Source: Thalassococcus profundi (lineage in GTDB: Bacteria > Pseudomonadota > Alphaproteobacteria > Rhodobacterales > Rhodobacteraceae). Taken from it: a stretch of DNA of 64,000 bases. The stretch is taken from positions 58,645 to 122,644 of the forward strand of contig NZ_QPMK01000011.1 in the NCBI RefSeq assembly GCF_003344785.1. Reading direction: 5' to 3'. The translations under genes and the position numbers were made by a program. This document shows positions 1-8,022 of the stretch, one piece after another (the stretch's first letter is position 1; each line of letters starts with the position of its first letter). The notes beneath the pieces were generated by a model. It had not been told where the DNA came from. It made no database searches and saw nothing but the letters and a program-made list of their open reading frames with translations.

Positions 1-208
1 TGAAGGCGACCGGACCCAGGGCGCGCCCAACCTCGCGGATGCGATCTGGCTTTACGGCGGCTCCTATGACCGAATCGTCGAGACGATCACCTACTCGCGT
101 TTCGGCGTCATGCCCGCTTGGAGCGACCGCCTGTCCGAGGCCGAGGTTCGCGCCGTGGCCACCTATGTCCACAGCCTGGGCGGCGGCGAGGCGCCTGTGC
201 CCGAGTGA
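1..208 (+). CDS. ccoP: cbb3-type cytochrome c oxidase subunit III, C-terminal end (partial)
   Basis: Reading from base 2, 68 codons run to a TGA at 206-208. The peptide contains [14 protein letters not shown] and the methionine-bearing segment RFGVMPAW, which match the last mono-haem cytochrome c domain of CcoP, where this Met is the axial ligand. It ends in an [13 protein letters not shown] tail typical of the protein. CcoP is the membrane-anchored dihaem subunit that passes electrons to CcoN/CcoO in the cbb3 oxidase used at low oxygen. The 5' part, with the first CXXCH, lies outside the window. The downstream ccoGHIS genes support the call. Confidence 0.9.
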   Translation, partial: EGDRTQGAPNLADAIWLYGGSYDRIVETITYSRFGVMPAWSDRLSEAEVRAVATYVHSLGGGEAPVPE

Positions 209-212
209 TCCG

Positions 213-234
213 TCCGGGGCGTCGGCGCCCCGGA
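213..234 (+). terminator. hairpin terminator after ccoP
   Basis: A perfect 9-bp stem (TCCGGGGCG / CGCCCCGGA) closes a TCGG tetraloop four bases after the ccoP stop. The following bases are only mildly T-rich, so it may act as an mRNA 3'-end stabiliser as much as an intrinsic terminator. Confidence 0.6.
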
Positions 235-333
235 TGTTCGTGAAACCCCTGGTCAGCGTCCCCGTTGCCAGGGGCTGGTGCCGGTCCCCGTCCTGTTCGC
301 GCAAGGGGGCCGGCATTTTTCATGGGCTGTGCG

Positions 334-474
334 CTACCGCGCCGCCCAGAAGCGGGGACGGACCGGCGCCGCGCCGGGCGTGCGCCACCGTCCGCCGATC
401 CACGGCCAGCGCGGGGTTTCCACGAGATCGCGGCGCATCGCCGCTTCGGCCTGGTAGATCACGGGATCAATCAT
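334..474 (-). CDS. small arginine/tryptophan-rich protein, unrecognised
   Basis: A 46-codon frame starts at an ATG that overlaps the stop of the small gene upstream (ATGATTGA arrangement), suggesting translational coupling, and has AAGGGTGG ahead of it. The product begins MIDPVIYQAEAAMRRDLVE and carries a W-rich basic tail (PRWPWIGGRW). There is no signal peptide or membrane span. I do not recognise the family. The coupled layout and the good ribosome site argue that it is real; the shortness argues for caution. It ends just before the ccoP terminator region, so the pair is convergent with ccoP. Confidence 0.4.
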   Translation of the reverse strand: MIDPVIYQAEAAMRRDLVETPRWPWIGGRWRTPGAAPVRPRFWAAR

Positions 475-607
475 CGCGCCCACCCTTCGCCCGCGCGGCG
501 CGCGCCTCGCGCAGCCAGCGGCGGTCTTCCTCGGTAAGGTTGCGGCTTTCGGTGCCGGGGGTCTGGCGGGCCGCGGTCATCCAGCTCTGTGCAAGTATTC
601 CCAACAT
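467..607 (-). CDS. small charged protein divergent from lysR, unrecognised
   Basis: A 46-codon frame begins at ATG 607 and is preceded by AGGAG eight bases upstream. The product starts MLGILAQSWMTAARQTPGTE and continues into a charged helix-like segment (NLTEEDRRWLREARAARAK). It is transcribed away from the LysR gene at 705 across a 97-bp intergenic region that contains a perfect inverted repeat, the classic layout for a LysR regulator and its target. Family unknown to me; it could be a small cytosolic protein under that regulator's control. Confidence 0.45.
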   Translation of the reverse strand: MLGILAQSWMTAARQTPGTESRNLTEEDRRWLREARAARAKGGRDD

Positions 608-669
608 GACGCATCTCCTGCTTCGCGTTTCGATGAAAGAAATATTGCGCTTATGGCGCTCTCATGCGA

Positions 670-684
670 GTCAGGAATCCTGAC
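670..684. promoter_or_regulatory. inverted repeat, candidate LysR operator
   Basis: GTCAGGA-A-TCCTGAC is a perfect 7-bp inverted repeat with a one-base centre, and its inner part fits the T-N11-A core of LysR-type binding sites. It lies 20 bases upstream of the lysR start codon and between the two divergent transcription units. Confidence 0.55.
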
Positions 685-704
685 AACGTGTAAGTTGAAC
701 TGAC

Positions 705-1589
705 ATGAAAGACTGGCACCGCCTGCCCCCGCTGTCCGCCCTGCGCGCCTTTTCCGCCTATGCGGAAACCGGGTCGGTCACCCGGGCGGGCGCGCTCTTG
801 AACGTAAGCCACGCCGCCATCTCCCAGCAGATGCGCAACCTGGAGACCCACTTGGGCCTCGCCCTGCTCGACCGGTCGGGGCGCGCGCTGGCCCTGACAC
901 CCGAAGGCCAGCAGCTGGCCGACGCCCTGGCCGAAGGCTTCGGCCGCATCGCGCAGGTGCTGGACGCGCTCACCGGCGCCGATGCCGACCGGCCCTTGCA
1001 CGTGGCGACGACGCCGTCCTTCGCGTCGAACTGGCTGATGCCGCGGCTCGCATCCTTTAGCGCCGCGCATCCCGACATCGACATCATGATCAACCCCAGC
1101 CCGCAGATCACCGACCCCAGCCCCGGCGGCATCGACGTGGCGCTGCGCTACGGCAACGGCTCCTGGCCCGGGCTCGACAGCGAGATGCTGATCGTCGCCC
1201 CGATTGTGGTGGTCGCCGCCCCGTCGCTGATCGGCGACCTGCAGCCCACCGATCCCGAAGAGCTGCTGAAATACCCCTGGATTCAGGAGCTTGGTACCTC
1301 CGAAAGCTCGCTCTGGTTCGCCGGGAAGGGCATCACCGGACTGCGTCAGTTGGGCGTGATCCACGTCCCCGGCAACCTGATGCTCGACGGCGCGCGCTCG
1401 GGCCAGGGCATCGCCATCTCGACCCGCGTGTCGGTCGAGGAGGACCTGCGCTCGGGCCGCCTGCGCCTGCTGTTCGAGGAACGCGAAACCGACGGTTATC
1501 ACATCGTCACCGCCCCCGGCGTGATGCGCCCGCCGCTGCGCGATTTCGTCACCTGGCTGCGGCGCGAGGTGGCGGTGCCGAAAGGCTGA
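705..1589 (+). CDS. LysR-family transcriptional regulator (GcvA-like)
   Basis: A 294-residue protein of normal length for the family. Residues about 9-65 form the winged helix-turn-helix (LSALRAFSAYAETGSVTRAG, then a recognition helix around AAISQQMRNLE), followed by a periplasmic-binding-protein-like effector domain (about 95-290). The sequence resembles the GcvA subgroup that often regulates a divergent neighbour. The ATG at 705 is chosen because it gives the standard N-terminus. An inverted repeat just upstream may be its autoregulatory operator. The ligand cannot be deduced. It separates ccoP from ccoG, an insertion in the usual cco order. Confidence 0.88.
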   Translation: MKDWHRLPPLSALRAFSAYAETGSVTRAGALLNVSHAAISQQMRNLETHLGLALLDRSGRALALTPEGQQLADALAEGFGRIAQVLDALTGADADRPLHVATTPSFASNWLMPRLASFSAAHPDIDIMINPSPQITDPSPGGIDVALRYGNGSWPGLDSEMLIVAPIVVVAAPSLIGDLQPTDPEELLKYPWIQELGTSESSLWFAGKGITGLRQLGVIHVPGNLMLDGARSGQGIAISTRVSVEEDLRSGRLRLLFEERETDGYHIVTAPGVMRPPLRDFVTWLRREVAVPKG

Positions 1590-1654
1590 GGCAGGCGGCT
1601 TCAGGGCCACCACGGACCTGACCGCGCACAAATCATCACTCGAAGATGTAGAAT

Positions 1655-1668
1655 TTGACTCAGGTCAA
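1655..1668. promoter_or_regulatory. FNR/FixK-type box upstream of ccoG
   Basis: TTGAC-TCAG-GTCAA is a fully symmetric match to the FNR/FnrL/FixK consensus TTGAY-N4-RTCAA. It lies 70 bp before the ccoG start and would place ccoGHIS under oxygen control, as is known for these genes in Rhodobacter. Confidence 0.8.
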
Positions 1669-1738
1669 AGCCGCCTGCCGCGCGGGTTGTCAAAAGGGCC
1701 TCGAAACACCCTTTGCCCATCCGGAGCACATCCGTCCA

Positions 1739-3310
1739 ATGACCACCGAGTCTCCTCCCAGCCTCTATGCCGCGCGCGAACCGATCTTTCCGCGCCGCGT
1801 TTCGGGAAAATTCCGCAATCTCAAATGGGTGATCCTCATCGTCACCCTGGGTATCTATTACGTCACCCCTTGGATCCGCTGGGACCGCGGCCCGGAATTG
1901 CCGGACCAGGCGGTGCTGGTGGACCTTGCCGGGCGGCGGTTCTTTTTCTTCTGGATCGAGATCTGGCCGCATGAATTCTACTTCGTTGCGGGCCTTCTGA
2001 TCATGGCGGGTCTTGGCCTCTTCCTCTTCACCTCGGCGCTGGGGCGGGTCTGGTGCGGCTACGCCTGCCCGCAGACCGTCTGGACCGACCTCTTCATCCT
2101 TGTCGAACGCTGGATCGAGGGCGACCGCAATGCCCGACTGCGCCTGCACCGTCAAAAGGGCTGGGACCTGCGCAAGGCGCGGCTGCGGCTGACCAAGTGG
2201 ACGGTCTGGCTGCTGATCGGCCTCGCCACCGGGGGCGCCTGGGTGTTCTACTTCACCGATGCGCCGACGCTGGCGCGCGACCTCGTGACCGGCGACGCGC
2301 ATCCCGCGGCCTACATCACCATGACTATCCTGACCGCCACGACCTTTTTCTTCGGCGGCTTCTTCCGCGAACAGATCTGCATCTACGCCTGCCCCTGGCC
2401 GCGCATCCAGGCGGCGATGATGGACGAGGAGACCCTGACCGTCGGCTACCGCGTCTGGCGCGGAGAGCCGCGCGGCAAGGGCAACGTGCGCCGCAGACAC
2501 GCCGCAGAGGCCGCCGCCGCCGAAGCCACCACCCGCGCCGCCGGCGTGGAGAACGGACCCGGCGGCGCCACCTATCCGGCGACGCCCTACCCGAAGCTGA
2601 AAGCCGCCGCCGCCGCGCCGGTGAACGCGGCGGCCTTCGCGGACGGCCCCGGCGACTGCATCGATTGCATGGCCTGCGTCAACGTCTGTCCCATGGGCAT
2701 CGACATCCGCGACGGCCAGCAGATGGAATGCATCACCTGCGCGCTCTGCATCGACGCCTGCGACGAGGTGATGGACAAGATCGGCAAGCCGCGTGGCCTG
2801 ATCGACTACCTGGCGCTCAGCGACGAACCGGCAGAGCGTGCGGGCAAGCCGCCGCGCCCGATCCTCGCCCACATCCTGCGGCCGCGCACGATGCTCTATA
2901 CCGCGCTGTGGTCGTTGGTGGGGCTGGGGCTGCTCTTTGCGCTCTTCATCCGGCCCGAGATCGAGATGACCGTGGCGCCGGTGCGCAACCCGACCTTCGT
3001 GACCCTGTCGGACGGTTCGGTGCGCAACAGCTACGACGTGCGGCTTCTGAACAAGCACGGCGAGGACCGGCCCTTCCGCATCACGGCGACCGGCCACCCC
3101 GCCTTGCGCGTCAGCCTCGAAGGCACGGTCTACGGGACCACCGACGTGCCCGCCAACGAAACGAAGCTGCAGCGCGTCTACGTCACCGCCCCCGCCGGAT
3201 CGGACCCGGCAGAGGACCACCGGACCGATTTCCGCCTCTGGGTCGAGGACACGTCGAACGGCGATCGGGCCTACAGCGACACCAACTTCAACGGACGAGG
3301 GGCCCCATGA
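1739..3310 (+). CDS. ccoG: cytochrome c oxidase accessory protein CcoG (cupric reductase)
   Basis: A 523-residue membrane ferredoxin-like protein needed for cbb3 oxidase assembly; in Rhodobacter capsulatus CcoG reduces Cu(II) during delivery of copper to the oxidase. Several transmembrane segments occupy about residues 30-210, including the NapH/CcoG-type GYACPQTVW motif. Two 4Fe-4S clusters follow near residues 307-340 (CIDCMACVNVCPMGIDIR and CITCALCIDACD), then a last membrane span and an Ig-like C-terminal domain. Between about 250 and 300 there is an alanine-rich low-complexity insert that I do not expect in the family. The ATG at 1739 is chosen over an upstream in-frame TTG that lies within the FNR box. 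Confidence 0.93.
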   Translation: MTTESPPSLYAAREPIFPRRVSGKFRNLKWVILIVTLGIYYVTPWIRWDRGPELPDQAVLVDLAGRRFFFFWIEIWPHEFYFVAGLLIMAGLGLFLFTSALGRVWCGYACPQTVWTDLFILVERWIEGDRNARLRLHRQKGWDLRKARLRLTKWTVWLLIGLATGGAWVFYFTDAPTLARDLVTGDAHPAAYITMTILTATTFFFGGFFREQICIYACPWPRIQAAMMDEETLTVGYRVWRGEPRGKGNVRRRHAAEAAAAEATTRAAGVENGPGGATYPATPYPKLKAAAAAPVNAAAFADGPGDCIDCMACVNVCPMGIDIRDGQQMECITCALCIDACDEVMDKIGKPRGLIDYLALSDEPAERAGKPPRPILAHILRPRTMLYTALWSLVGLGLLFALFIRPEIEMTVAPVRNPTFVTLSDGSVRNSYDVRLLNKHGEDRPFRITATGHPALRVSLEGTVYGTTDVPANETKLQRVYVTAPAGSDPAEDHRTDFRLWVEDTSNGDRAYSDTNFNGRGAP

Positions 3311-3768
3311 AACCCGCACGAACCCTGACCGGCTGGCACGCCGCCGCCATCTTCGGCAGCTTCTTCGGCGTCATCATCACCGTGAACCTGTTGCTGGCCT
3401 ACAGCGCGGTGCACACATTTCCGGGGCTCGAGGTCAAGAATTCCTACGTCGCCAGCCAGAATTTCGACGCCCGCCGCGACGCGCAAGAGTCGCTTGGCTG
3501 GACGCTCCGGGCCGAGGCGGAGGACGGGCTGGTGCGCCTCCTCATCGCCGATGCGAAAGGCGCCCCGGTCCAGGTCGGCAGGCTCGACGCGGTGCTGGGC
3601 CGCGCCACCAGCACCCGCGACGACCGCACGCCCGCCTTCACCTTCGACGGCCGCGCCTATGTGGCGCGCGAAGCACTTGGCCCCGGCAACTGGAACATCC
3701 GCCTCAAGGCCCGCGCGCTCGACGGCACCGCGTTCGAGCAGCGCGTGATCCTGCACGTGACACGGTGA
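3307..3768 (+). CDS. ccoH: cbb3 oxidase assembly protein CcoH (FixH)
   Basis: A 153-residue protein with one N-terminal membrane anchor (about residues 12-34, AAIFGSFFGVIITVNLLLAY) and a periplasmic FixH domain that follows the conserved LEVKNSYVASQNF segment. FixH/CcoH is required for stable assembly of the cbb3 complex and interacts with CcoI. Its ATG overlaps the ccoG stop (ATGA), implying translational coupling, and ccoI follows four bases after its stop. Confidence 0.9.
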   Translation: MKPARTLTGWHAAAIFGSFFGVIITVNLLLAYSAVHTFPGLEVKNSYVASQNFDARRDAQESLGWTLRAEAEDGLVRLLIADAKGAPVQVGRLDAVLGRATSTRDDRTPAFTFDGRAYVAREALGPGNWNIRLKARALDGTAFEQRVILHVTR

Positions 3769-3772
3769 TCCC

Positions 3773-5959
3773 ATGACCCAGGTCTCCGCCTGCCCCGCCT
3801 GCCTCGCCGCGCCCGCCGCTCAGGAGATCGCGCGCACCGCCGCCGCTCCGACCGAGGCGGATCTGCTGCTGTCGCTGCCCGGCATCCATTGCGCCGCCTG
3901 CATCGCGGGGGTCGAACGTGCGCTGCTGGCCGATCCCCGTATCAGCGCCGCGCGGGTGAACCTGACCCTGAAGCGCGCCACGGTCAGCGCCGCCCCCGGC
4001 ACCACCACCGACGATCTCGTGTCCCTGCTGGGTTCTGCCGGATTCGAAGCCCACGCGCTCGACCGCGAGGCTCTGCGCGGCAGCGACAGCGACCGCGCCG
4101 GGCGCGATCTGCTGATGCGGCTTGCCGTGGCAGGCTTCGCCATGATGAACATCATGCTGCTGTCGGTCGCCGTCTGGTCCGGGGCCGAGGGTGCCACGCG
4201 GGACCTCTTTCACTGGGTTTCTGCCGCCATCGCCCTGCCCACCGCCGCCTTTTCGGCCCAGCCCTTCTTTGTGAGCGCCGCACGTGCCCTGCGTGCGGGA
4301 CGCATGAACATGGATGTGCCGATCGCGCTCGCGATCCTGCTGGCGCTTGGCACCTCGGTATGGGAAACCGCGCAGTCCGGCGCACATGCCTATTTCGACG
4401 CGGCGATCACGCTGACGTTTTTCCTGCTGGCGGGCCGCTACCTCGATCACCGCACCCGCGCCATCGCGCGGTCCGCAGCACAGGAACTGACCGCGCTCGA
4501 AGTGCCGCGGGCCTGGCGCCTGACGCCCACCGGCGCCGATGAAGAGGTGGCCGTTGCCGCCCTGCGCGTCGGCGACCTGGTCCGGGTGCGCCCCGGCGGG
4601 CGCGTTCCTGTCGACGGCGTCGTGACCGAGGGCCGGTCCGAACGCGACCGCGCGCTCCTGACAGGAGAGACCCTGCCGGTGCCCGCGGGTCCCGGCGATT
4701 CGATCAGCGCGGGAGAGGTCAACCTCACCGGACCGCTGGTGCTGCGGGCCACCGCCGTGGGGCGCGACAGTTCTCTGCACCGTCTCGCCGACCTGGTGGC
4801 CATCGCCGAGTCGGGCCGGTCGCGCTACACCTCGCTCGCCGACCGCGCGGCGCGGCTCTATGCACCGGGGGTGCACATCCTTGCGGCGCTGTCCTTCCTG
4901 GGCTGGTACCTCGCCACCTGGGACCTGCGCACCGCGACCGGCATTGCCGCCGCCGTGCTCATCATCACATGCCCCTGCGCGCTGGGGCTGGCGGTTCCGG
5001 CGGTGACCACCGCCGCCTCGGGCCGGCTCTATCGGCGCGGGCTGCTGATCAAGGACGCCACCGCGCTGGAACGGCTGGCCGAGGTCGATACCGTGGTCTT
5101 CGACAAGACCGGCACGCTGACCGACGGGGCGCTGCATCCCACCAACCTGGACGACCTGCCGACAAACGATCAGCGCCTCGCGCTGGCGCTGGCCGAAGGC
5201 TCGTCGCATCCGCTGGCACGGGCGCTTGCAGCGGCGCTGCGCAACCGCGGCGTGACGCCTGCCACGGTCACCGACCTGCGCGAAATCCCGGGCGAGGGCA
5301 CCGAAGCCCGCGTGAACGACGTCACCCTGCGCCTCGGGCGCGCCGCATGGGTCGGGACGGCGCCCGGCACGGCGACGGCCACCTGGCTGTCCGACGGACA
5401 GCAGCCACCGCGCGCGATCACCTTCGCCGACACCGTGCGCACAGGCGCGGATGCAGCGGTGCGGGGCTTCCGCGACGCCGGATTGCACGTGGTGCTGCTT
5501 TCGGGCGACGCGGCGACACCCGTGGCGCAACTGGCACAGCGGCTGGGCATCTCCGACTGGCAGGCCGAGGCCCGGCCCGAGGCCAAAGCCGCGCGCATTT
5601 CCGCGCTTGCCGCAGAGGGCCGCAAGGTGCTGATGGTCGGCGACGGGCTCAACGACACGGTGGCACTCAGCGCCGCGCATGTGTCGATCTCCCCGGCCAC
5701 GGCGCTCGACGCGGCGCGGGCGGCGTCGGACATCGTGCTCCTGGGCCAGAGCCTCGCCCCCCTACCCGCGGCCCTGGCGACGGCGCGGCTCGCCACCCGG
5801 CGGATCCGGCAGAATTTCCGCATCGCCAGCTGGTACAACGTGATCGCGGTGCCGCTGGCCGTGGCCGGACTCTGCTCGCCTCTGATCGCGGCACTGGCGA
5901 TGTCCACCTCGTCCATCACCGTTTCGCTGAACGCCCTGCGCCTGAAAGGCAAAGCATGA
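3773..5959 (+). CDS. ccoI: copper-translocating P1B-type ATPase CcoI (FixI)
   Basis: A 728-residue heavy-metal ATPase that exports copper to the periplasm for insertion into the cbb3 oxidase. Visible in order: an N-terminal CPAC pair, a heavy-metal-associated domain with the binding motif HCAAC, eight membrane spans, the TGE actuator motif (LLTGETLPV), the transmembrane CPC metal site (ITCPCALGL), the phosphorylation motif DKTGTLT, the HP motif of the nucleotide domain (SSHPLARA) and GDGLND. All key residues are present and the length is normal. It sits in ccoGHIS with a four-base overlap with ccoS, which fixes its role against the paralogous CopA exporters. Confidence 0.94.
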   Translation: MTQVSACPACLAAPAAQEIARTAAAPTEADLLLSLPGIHCAACIAGVERALLADPRISAARVNLTLKRATVSAAPGTTTDDLVSLLGSAGFEAHALDREALRGSDSDRAGRDLLMRLAVAGFAMMNIMLLSVAVWSGAEGATRDLFHWVSAAIALPTAAFSAQPFFVSAARALRAGRMNMDVPIALAILLALGTSVWETAQSGAHAYFDAAITLTFFLLAGRYLDHRTRAIARSAAQELTALEVPRAWRLTPTGADEEVAVAALRVGDLVRVRPGGRVPVDGVVTEGRSERDRALLTGETLPVPAGPGDSISAGEVNLTGPLVLRATAVGRDSSLHRLADLVAIAESGRSRYTSLADRAARLYAPGVHILAALSFLGWYLATWDLRTATGIAAAVLIITCPCALGLAVPAVTTAASGRLYRRGLLIKDATALERLAEVDTVVFDKTGTLTDGALHPTNLDDLPTNDQRLALALAEGSSHPLARALAAALRNRGVTPATVTDLREIPGEGTEARVNDVTLRLGRAAWVGTAPGTATATWLSDGQQPPRAITFADTVRTGADAAVRGFRDAGLHVVLLSGDAATPVAQLAQRLGISDWQAEARPEAKAARISALAAEGRKVLMVGDGLNDTVALSAAHVSISPATALDAARAASDIVLLGQSLAPLPAALATARLATRRIRQNFRIASWYNVIAVPLAVAGLCSPLIAALAMSTSSITVSLNALRLKGKA

Positions 5960-6114
5960 CCATCCTCGCCTACCTGATCCCGATCTCGCTGATCCTCGGC
6001 GGCCTCGGCCTCGCGGCCTTTCTCTACACGCTGCGCACGCGGCAATACGACGATCCCGAAGGCGACGCGCAGCGCATCCTGCGCGACGATTTCGACGACC
6101 GGCCAAGGGGCTGA
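5956..6114 (+). CDS. ccoS: cbb3 oxidase maturation protein CcoS
   Basis: A 52-residue protein: one membrane span (about residues 4-24, LAYLIPISLILGGLGLAAF) followed by an acidic/basic tail containing the conserved QYDDPEGDAQRIL segment that defines CcoS. The family is needed for cofactor insertion into CcoN. Its ATG overlaps the ccoI stop, and it is the last gene of the operon. Confidence 0.92.
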   Translation: MTILAYLIPISLILGGLGLAAFLYTLRTRQYDDPEGDAQRILRDDFDDRPRG

Positions 6115-6120
6115 GCGACA

Positions 6121-6164
6121 GGCCGCAGAGGGCGCGACGAAACCGATGATCTGGGCGGCCTTTT
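6121..6164 (+). terminator. possible terminator of ccoGHIS
   Basis: GGCCGC at 6121-6126 can pair with GCGGCC at 6155-6160, which is followed by TTTT. The 28-base loop is long for an intrinsic terminator, so the call is tentative. Confidence 0.35.
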
Positions 6165-6281
6165 GCTCTGAAGGTTTTCCGTCCCCGCGGCAGGTCTGAT
6201 GACCCTTCTGACGTTCAACGGATGCGCCGCGGCCGACGGCCCTGGCGCCACGCGCACAATTCTCCGACGCACCGGACAGGA

Positions 6282-6307
6282 AAAGGGCGGCCTCCCGACC
6301 GCCCTTT
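6282..6307 (-). terminator. intrinsic terminator of the DD-carboxypeptidase gene
   Basis: A 9-bp stem (AAAGGGCGG / CCGCCCTTT) with an 8-base loop. Read on the minus strand it is followed by a T-run (TTTTCC), and it lies 25 bp past the stop of the gene ending at 6332. Confidence 0.8.
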
Positions 6308-6331
6308 GCAATTTCCCCGATGCGGAGCCGC

Positions 6332-7810
6332 TCAGCTCGGCCCGATCATGAAACAGGTCACCTGGCGCGCCTGCAGGCGGCGGCAAGCCAGATCCGCGGA
6401 GTCGCGGGTCATGCCCATGAAGTTGGCGTCGTAGCCCGAATTGCGCGCCACCACCTTGCGCAGGGTGCCGTCGAGGGTCGACATCTCGGCCAGAGCGGTC
6501 TTCAGCAGCACCTTTTCGGCGTCGTACTTGCTGGGATAGCGGCCCACATTGATGCCCCAGTGGCGCCCGCCGGAGGTCGAGACCCGGCTCACCACCTCGG
6601 CCGACTCCGGCGCCGGTTCGGCGCGGACGCTGGCCAGGATGACCTCGGACGGACGGCGCTGCGGCTTGACGCTTTGCGCCGGCGCCACGGCGCCCGGATC
6701 GACGGCGACGGCGGCCACGGCCGTTTCGACCGCGTTGCGCGACGACACGTCCTGCACGGCGCTCAGGACCGCGTCGATGTCCTTGCCCACCTCTGCGACC
6801 AGCAGGTCGGGCAGCGGCTCTGCCGCGCCGCCGCGCGCCTTCGGACGCAGGCTTTGCGTCACGGCAGCCGAGGCCACGCGGATCGACTTGGCGTGCGTGC
6901 CGGGCGTCGGGTCCGAGGATTTCGCGATCAGCAGATCGCCCTTGCCTTCGTAGGGCGGGCGGCTCGGGGCGCGAAAGGCGACGCGGCTGGGCGCCTTCTC
7001 GAACCCGAGGTCCAGCAGCTTGGCCACCTGCGCGTTGCGCGAGGCGGTGGAGTTGCCGCCGAAGACCGTGGCGATGATCCGCTCGCTGCCGCGCTCGGCA
7101 GAGGCGACAAGGTTGAAGCCCGCAGCGCGGGTGTAGCCGGTCTTGATCCCGTCGGCGCCGCGGTAGGAGGACAGCATCCGGCGGTTGGTGTTGTTGACCG
7201 CCTTGATGCCGGCATCGGTGCTCTGGCGCGAGAAGAGGTTGTAATACTGCGGGTAATCGTAGAGCACGTGCCGCCCGAGTATGGTCATGTCGCGCGCCGT
7301 CGACAGATGTCCGTCTTCGGTCAGACCGTGCATGTTCTTGAAAGTGGTGCGGGTCATGCCCAGCGCCTTGGCGGTGCGGTTCATGCGTCGCGCAAAGGCC
7401 GCTTCGGAGCCCATGATCGCCTCGCCGATGGCGGTGGCCGCGTCATTGGCGGATTTCACCGCCGCCGCCCGCACGAGATAGCGCAGCTTGATCTTCTGCC
7501 CCGCGCGCAGCCCGAGTTTCGACGGCGGTTCCGCCGCGGCATTCCGCGAAATCGTCACCTCTGTGTCCATGCTGATCTCGCCGTTCTGCACCGCCTCGAA
7601 TGCGATGTAGAGGGTCATCATCTTGGTCAGCGATGCGGGATGCAGCCGGGTGTCGGCATTTTCGGAATGCAGCACCTCGCCGCTGCGTGCGTCGATGACC
7701 ATGGCGGCGTAAGGTGCTGCCATGACTGACAGCGGAACGACCCAGATCAACCCTGTCAGAAGAATCATACACAGGCCCATGAGGCCCGGCGTTTTATGCC
7801 GTCCTGTCAC
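6332..7810 (-). CDS. D-alanyl-D-alanine carboxypeptidase with C-terminal SPOR domain
   Basis: A 492-residue serine DD-peptidase of the PBP5/6 type. It removes the terminal D-Ala from peptidoglycan stem peptides in the periplasm. An N-terminal hydrophobic signal/anchor covers about residues 9-31. The three active-site motifs are intact: S60-L-T-K63, S120-A-N122 and K223-T-G225. The last roughly 75 residues (from RHWGINVGRYPSKYDAEKVL) look like a SPOR peptidoglycan-binding domain, which targets proteins to denuded glycan at the septum; this addition is common in alphaproteobacteria. A linker of about 100 residues rich in A, V and P joins the two. It is a single gene with its own terminator. Confidence 0.9.
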   Translation of the reverse strand: MTGRHKTPGLMGLCMILLTGLIWVVPLSVMAAPYAAMVIDARSGEVLHSENADTRLHPASLTKMMTLYIAFEAVQNGEISMDTEVTISRNAAAEPPSKLGLRAGQKIKLRYLVRAAAVKSANDAATAIGEAIMGSEAAFARRMNRTAKALGMTRTTFKNMHGLTEDGHLSTARDMTILGRHVLYDYPQYYNLFSRQSTDAGIKAVNNTNRRMLSSYRGADGIKTGYTRAAGFNLVASAERGSERIIATVFGGNSTASRNAQVAKLLDLGFEKAPSRVAFRAPSRPPYEGKGDLLIAKSSDPTPGTHAKSIRVASAAVTQSLRPKARGGAAEPLPDLLVAEVGKDIDAVLSAVQDVSSRNAVETAVAAVAVDPGAVAPAQSVKPQRRPSEVILASVRAEPAPESAEVVSRVSTSGGRHWGINVGRYPSKYDAEKVLLKTALAEMSTLDGTLRKVVARNSGYDANFMGMTRDSADLACRRLQARQVTCFMIGPS

Positions 7811-8022
7811 GATGTATCTGCCTTCTCTGCCTCGTTCGTCCCCGGATTTTTCCGGTGAACTTTTTTCTGCTTATGGAATAATCGTAGCACATGAAGGCTG
7901 AGCAATAAACCCTTCAAAACAAAGCGCTTCGCAGAAATTTCCTTGCGTCTGGAACCAGATGTGGGGCTTGTGGCATCCGGCCCTACCATTAGGGCGATTG
8001 TGGCAGGAATGTGGCGGACGAC

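Noticed and set aside
7807-7989. 60-codon minus-strand ORF upstream of the DD-carboxypeptidase
   Set aside because: It overlaps the carboxypeptidase start, lies in an AT-richer promoter-like region and has no visible family or ribosome site. This 212-bp gap is better read as promoter DNA.
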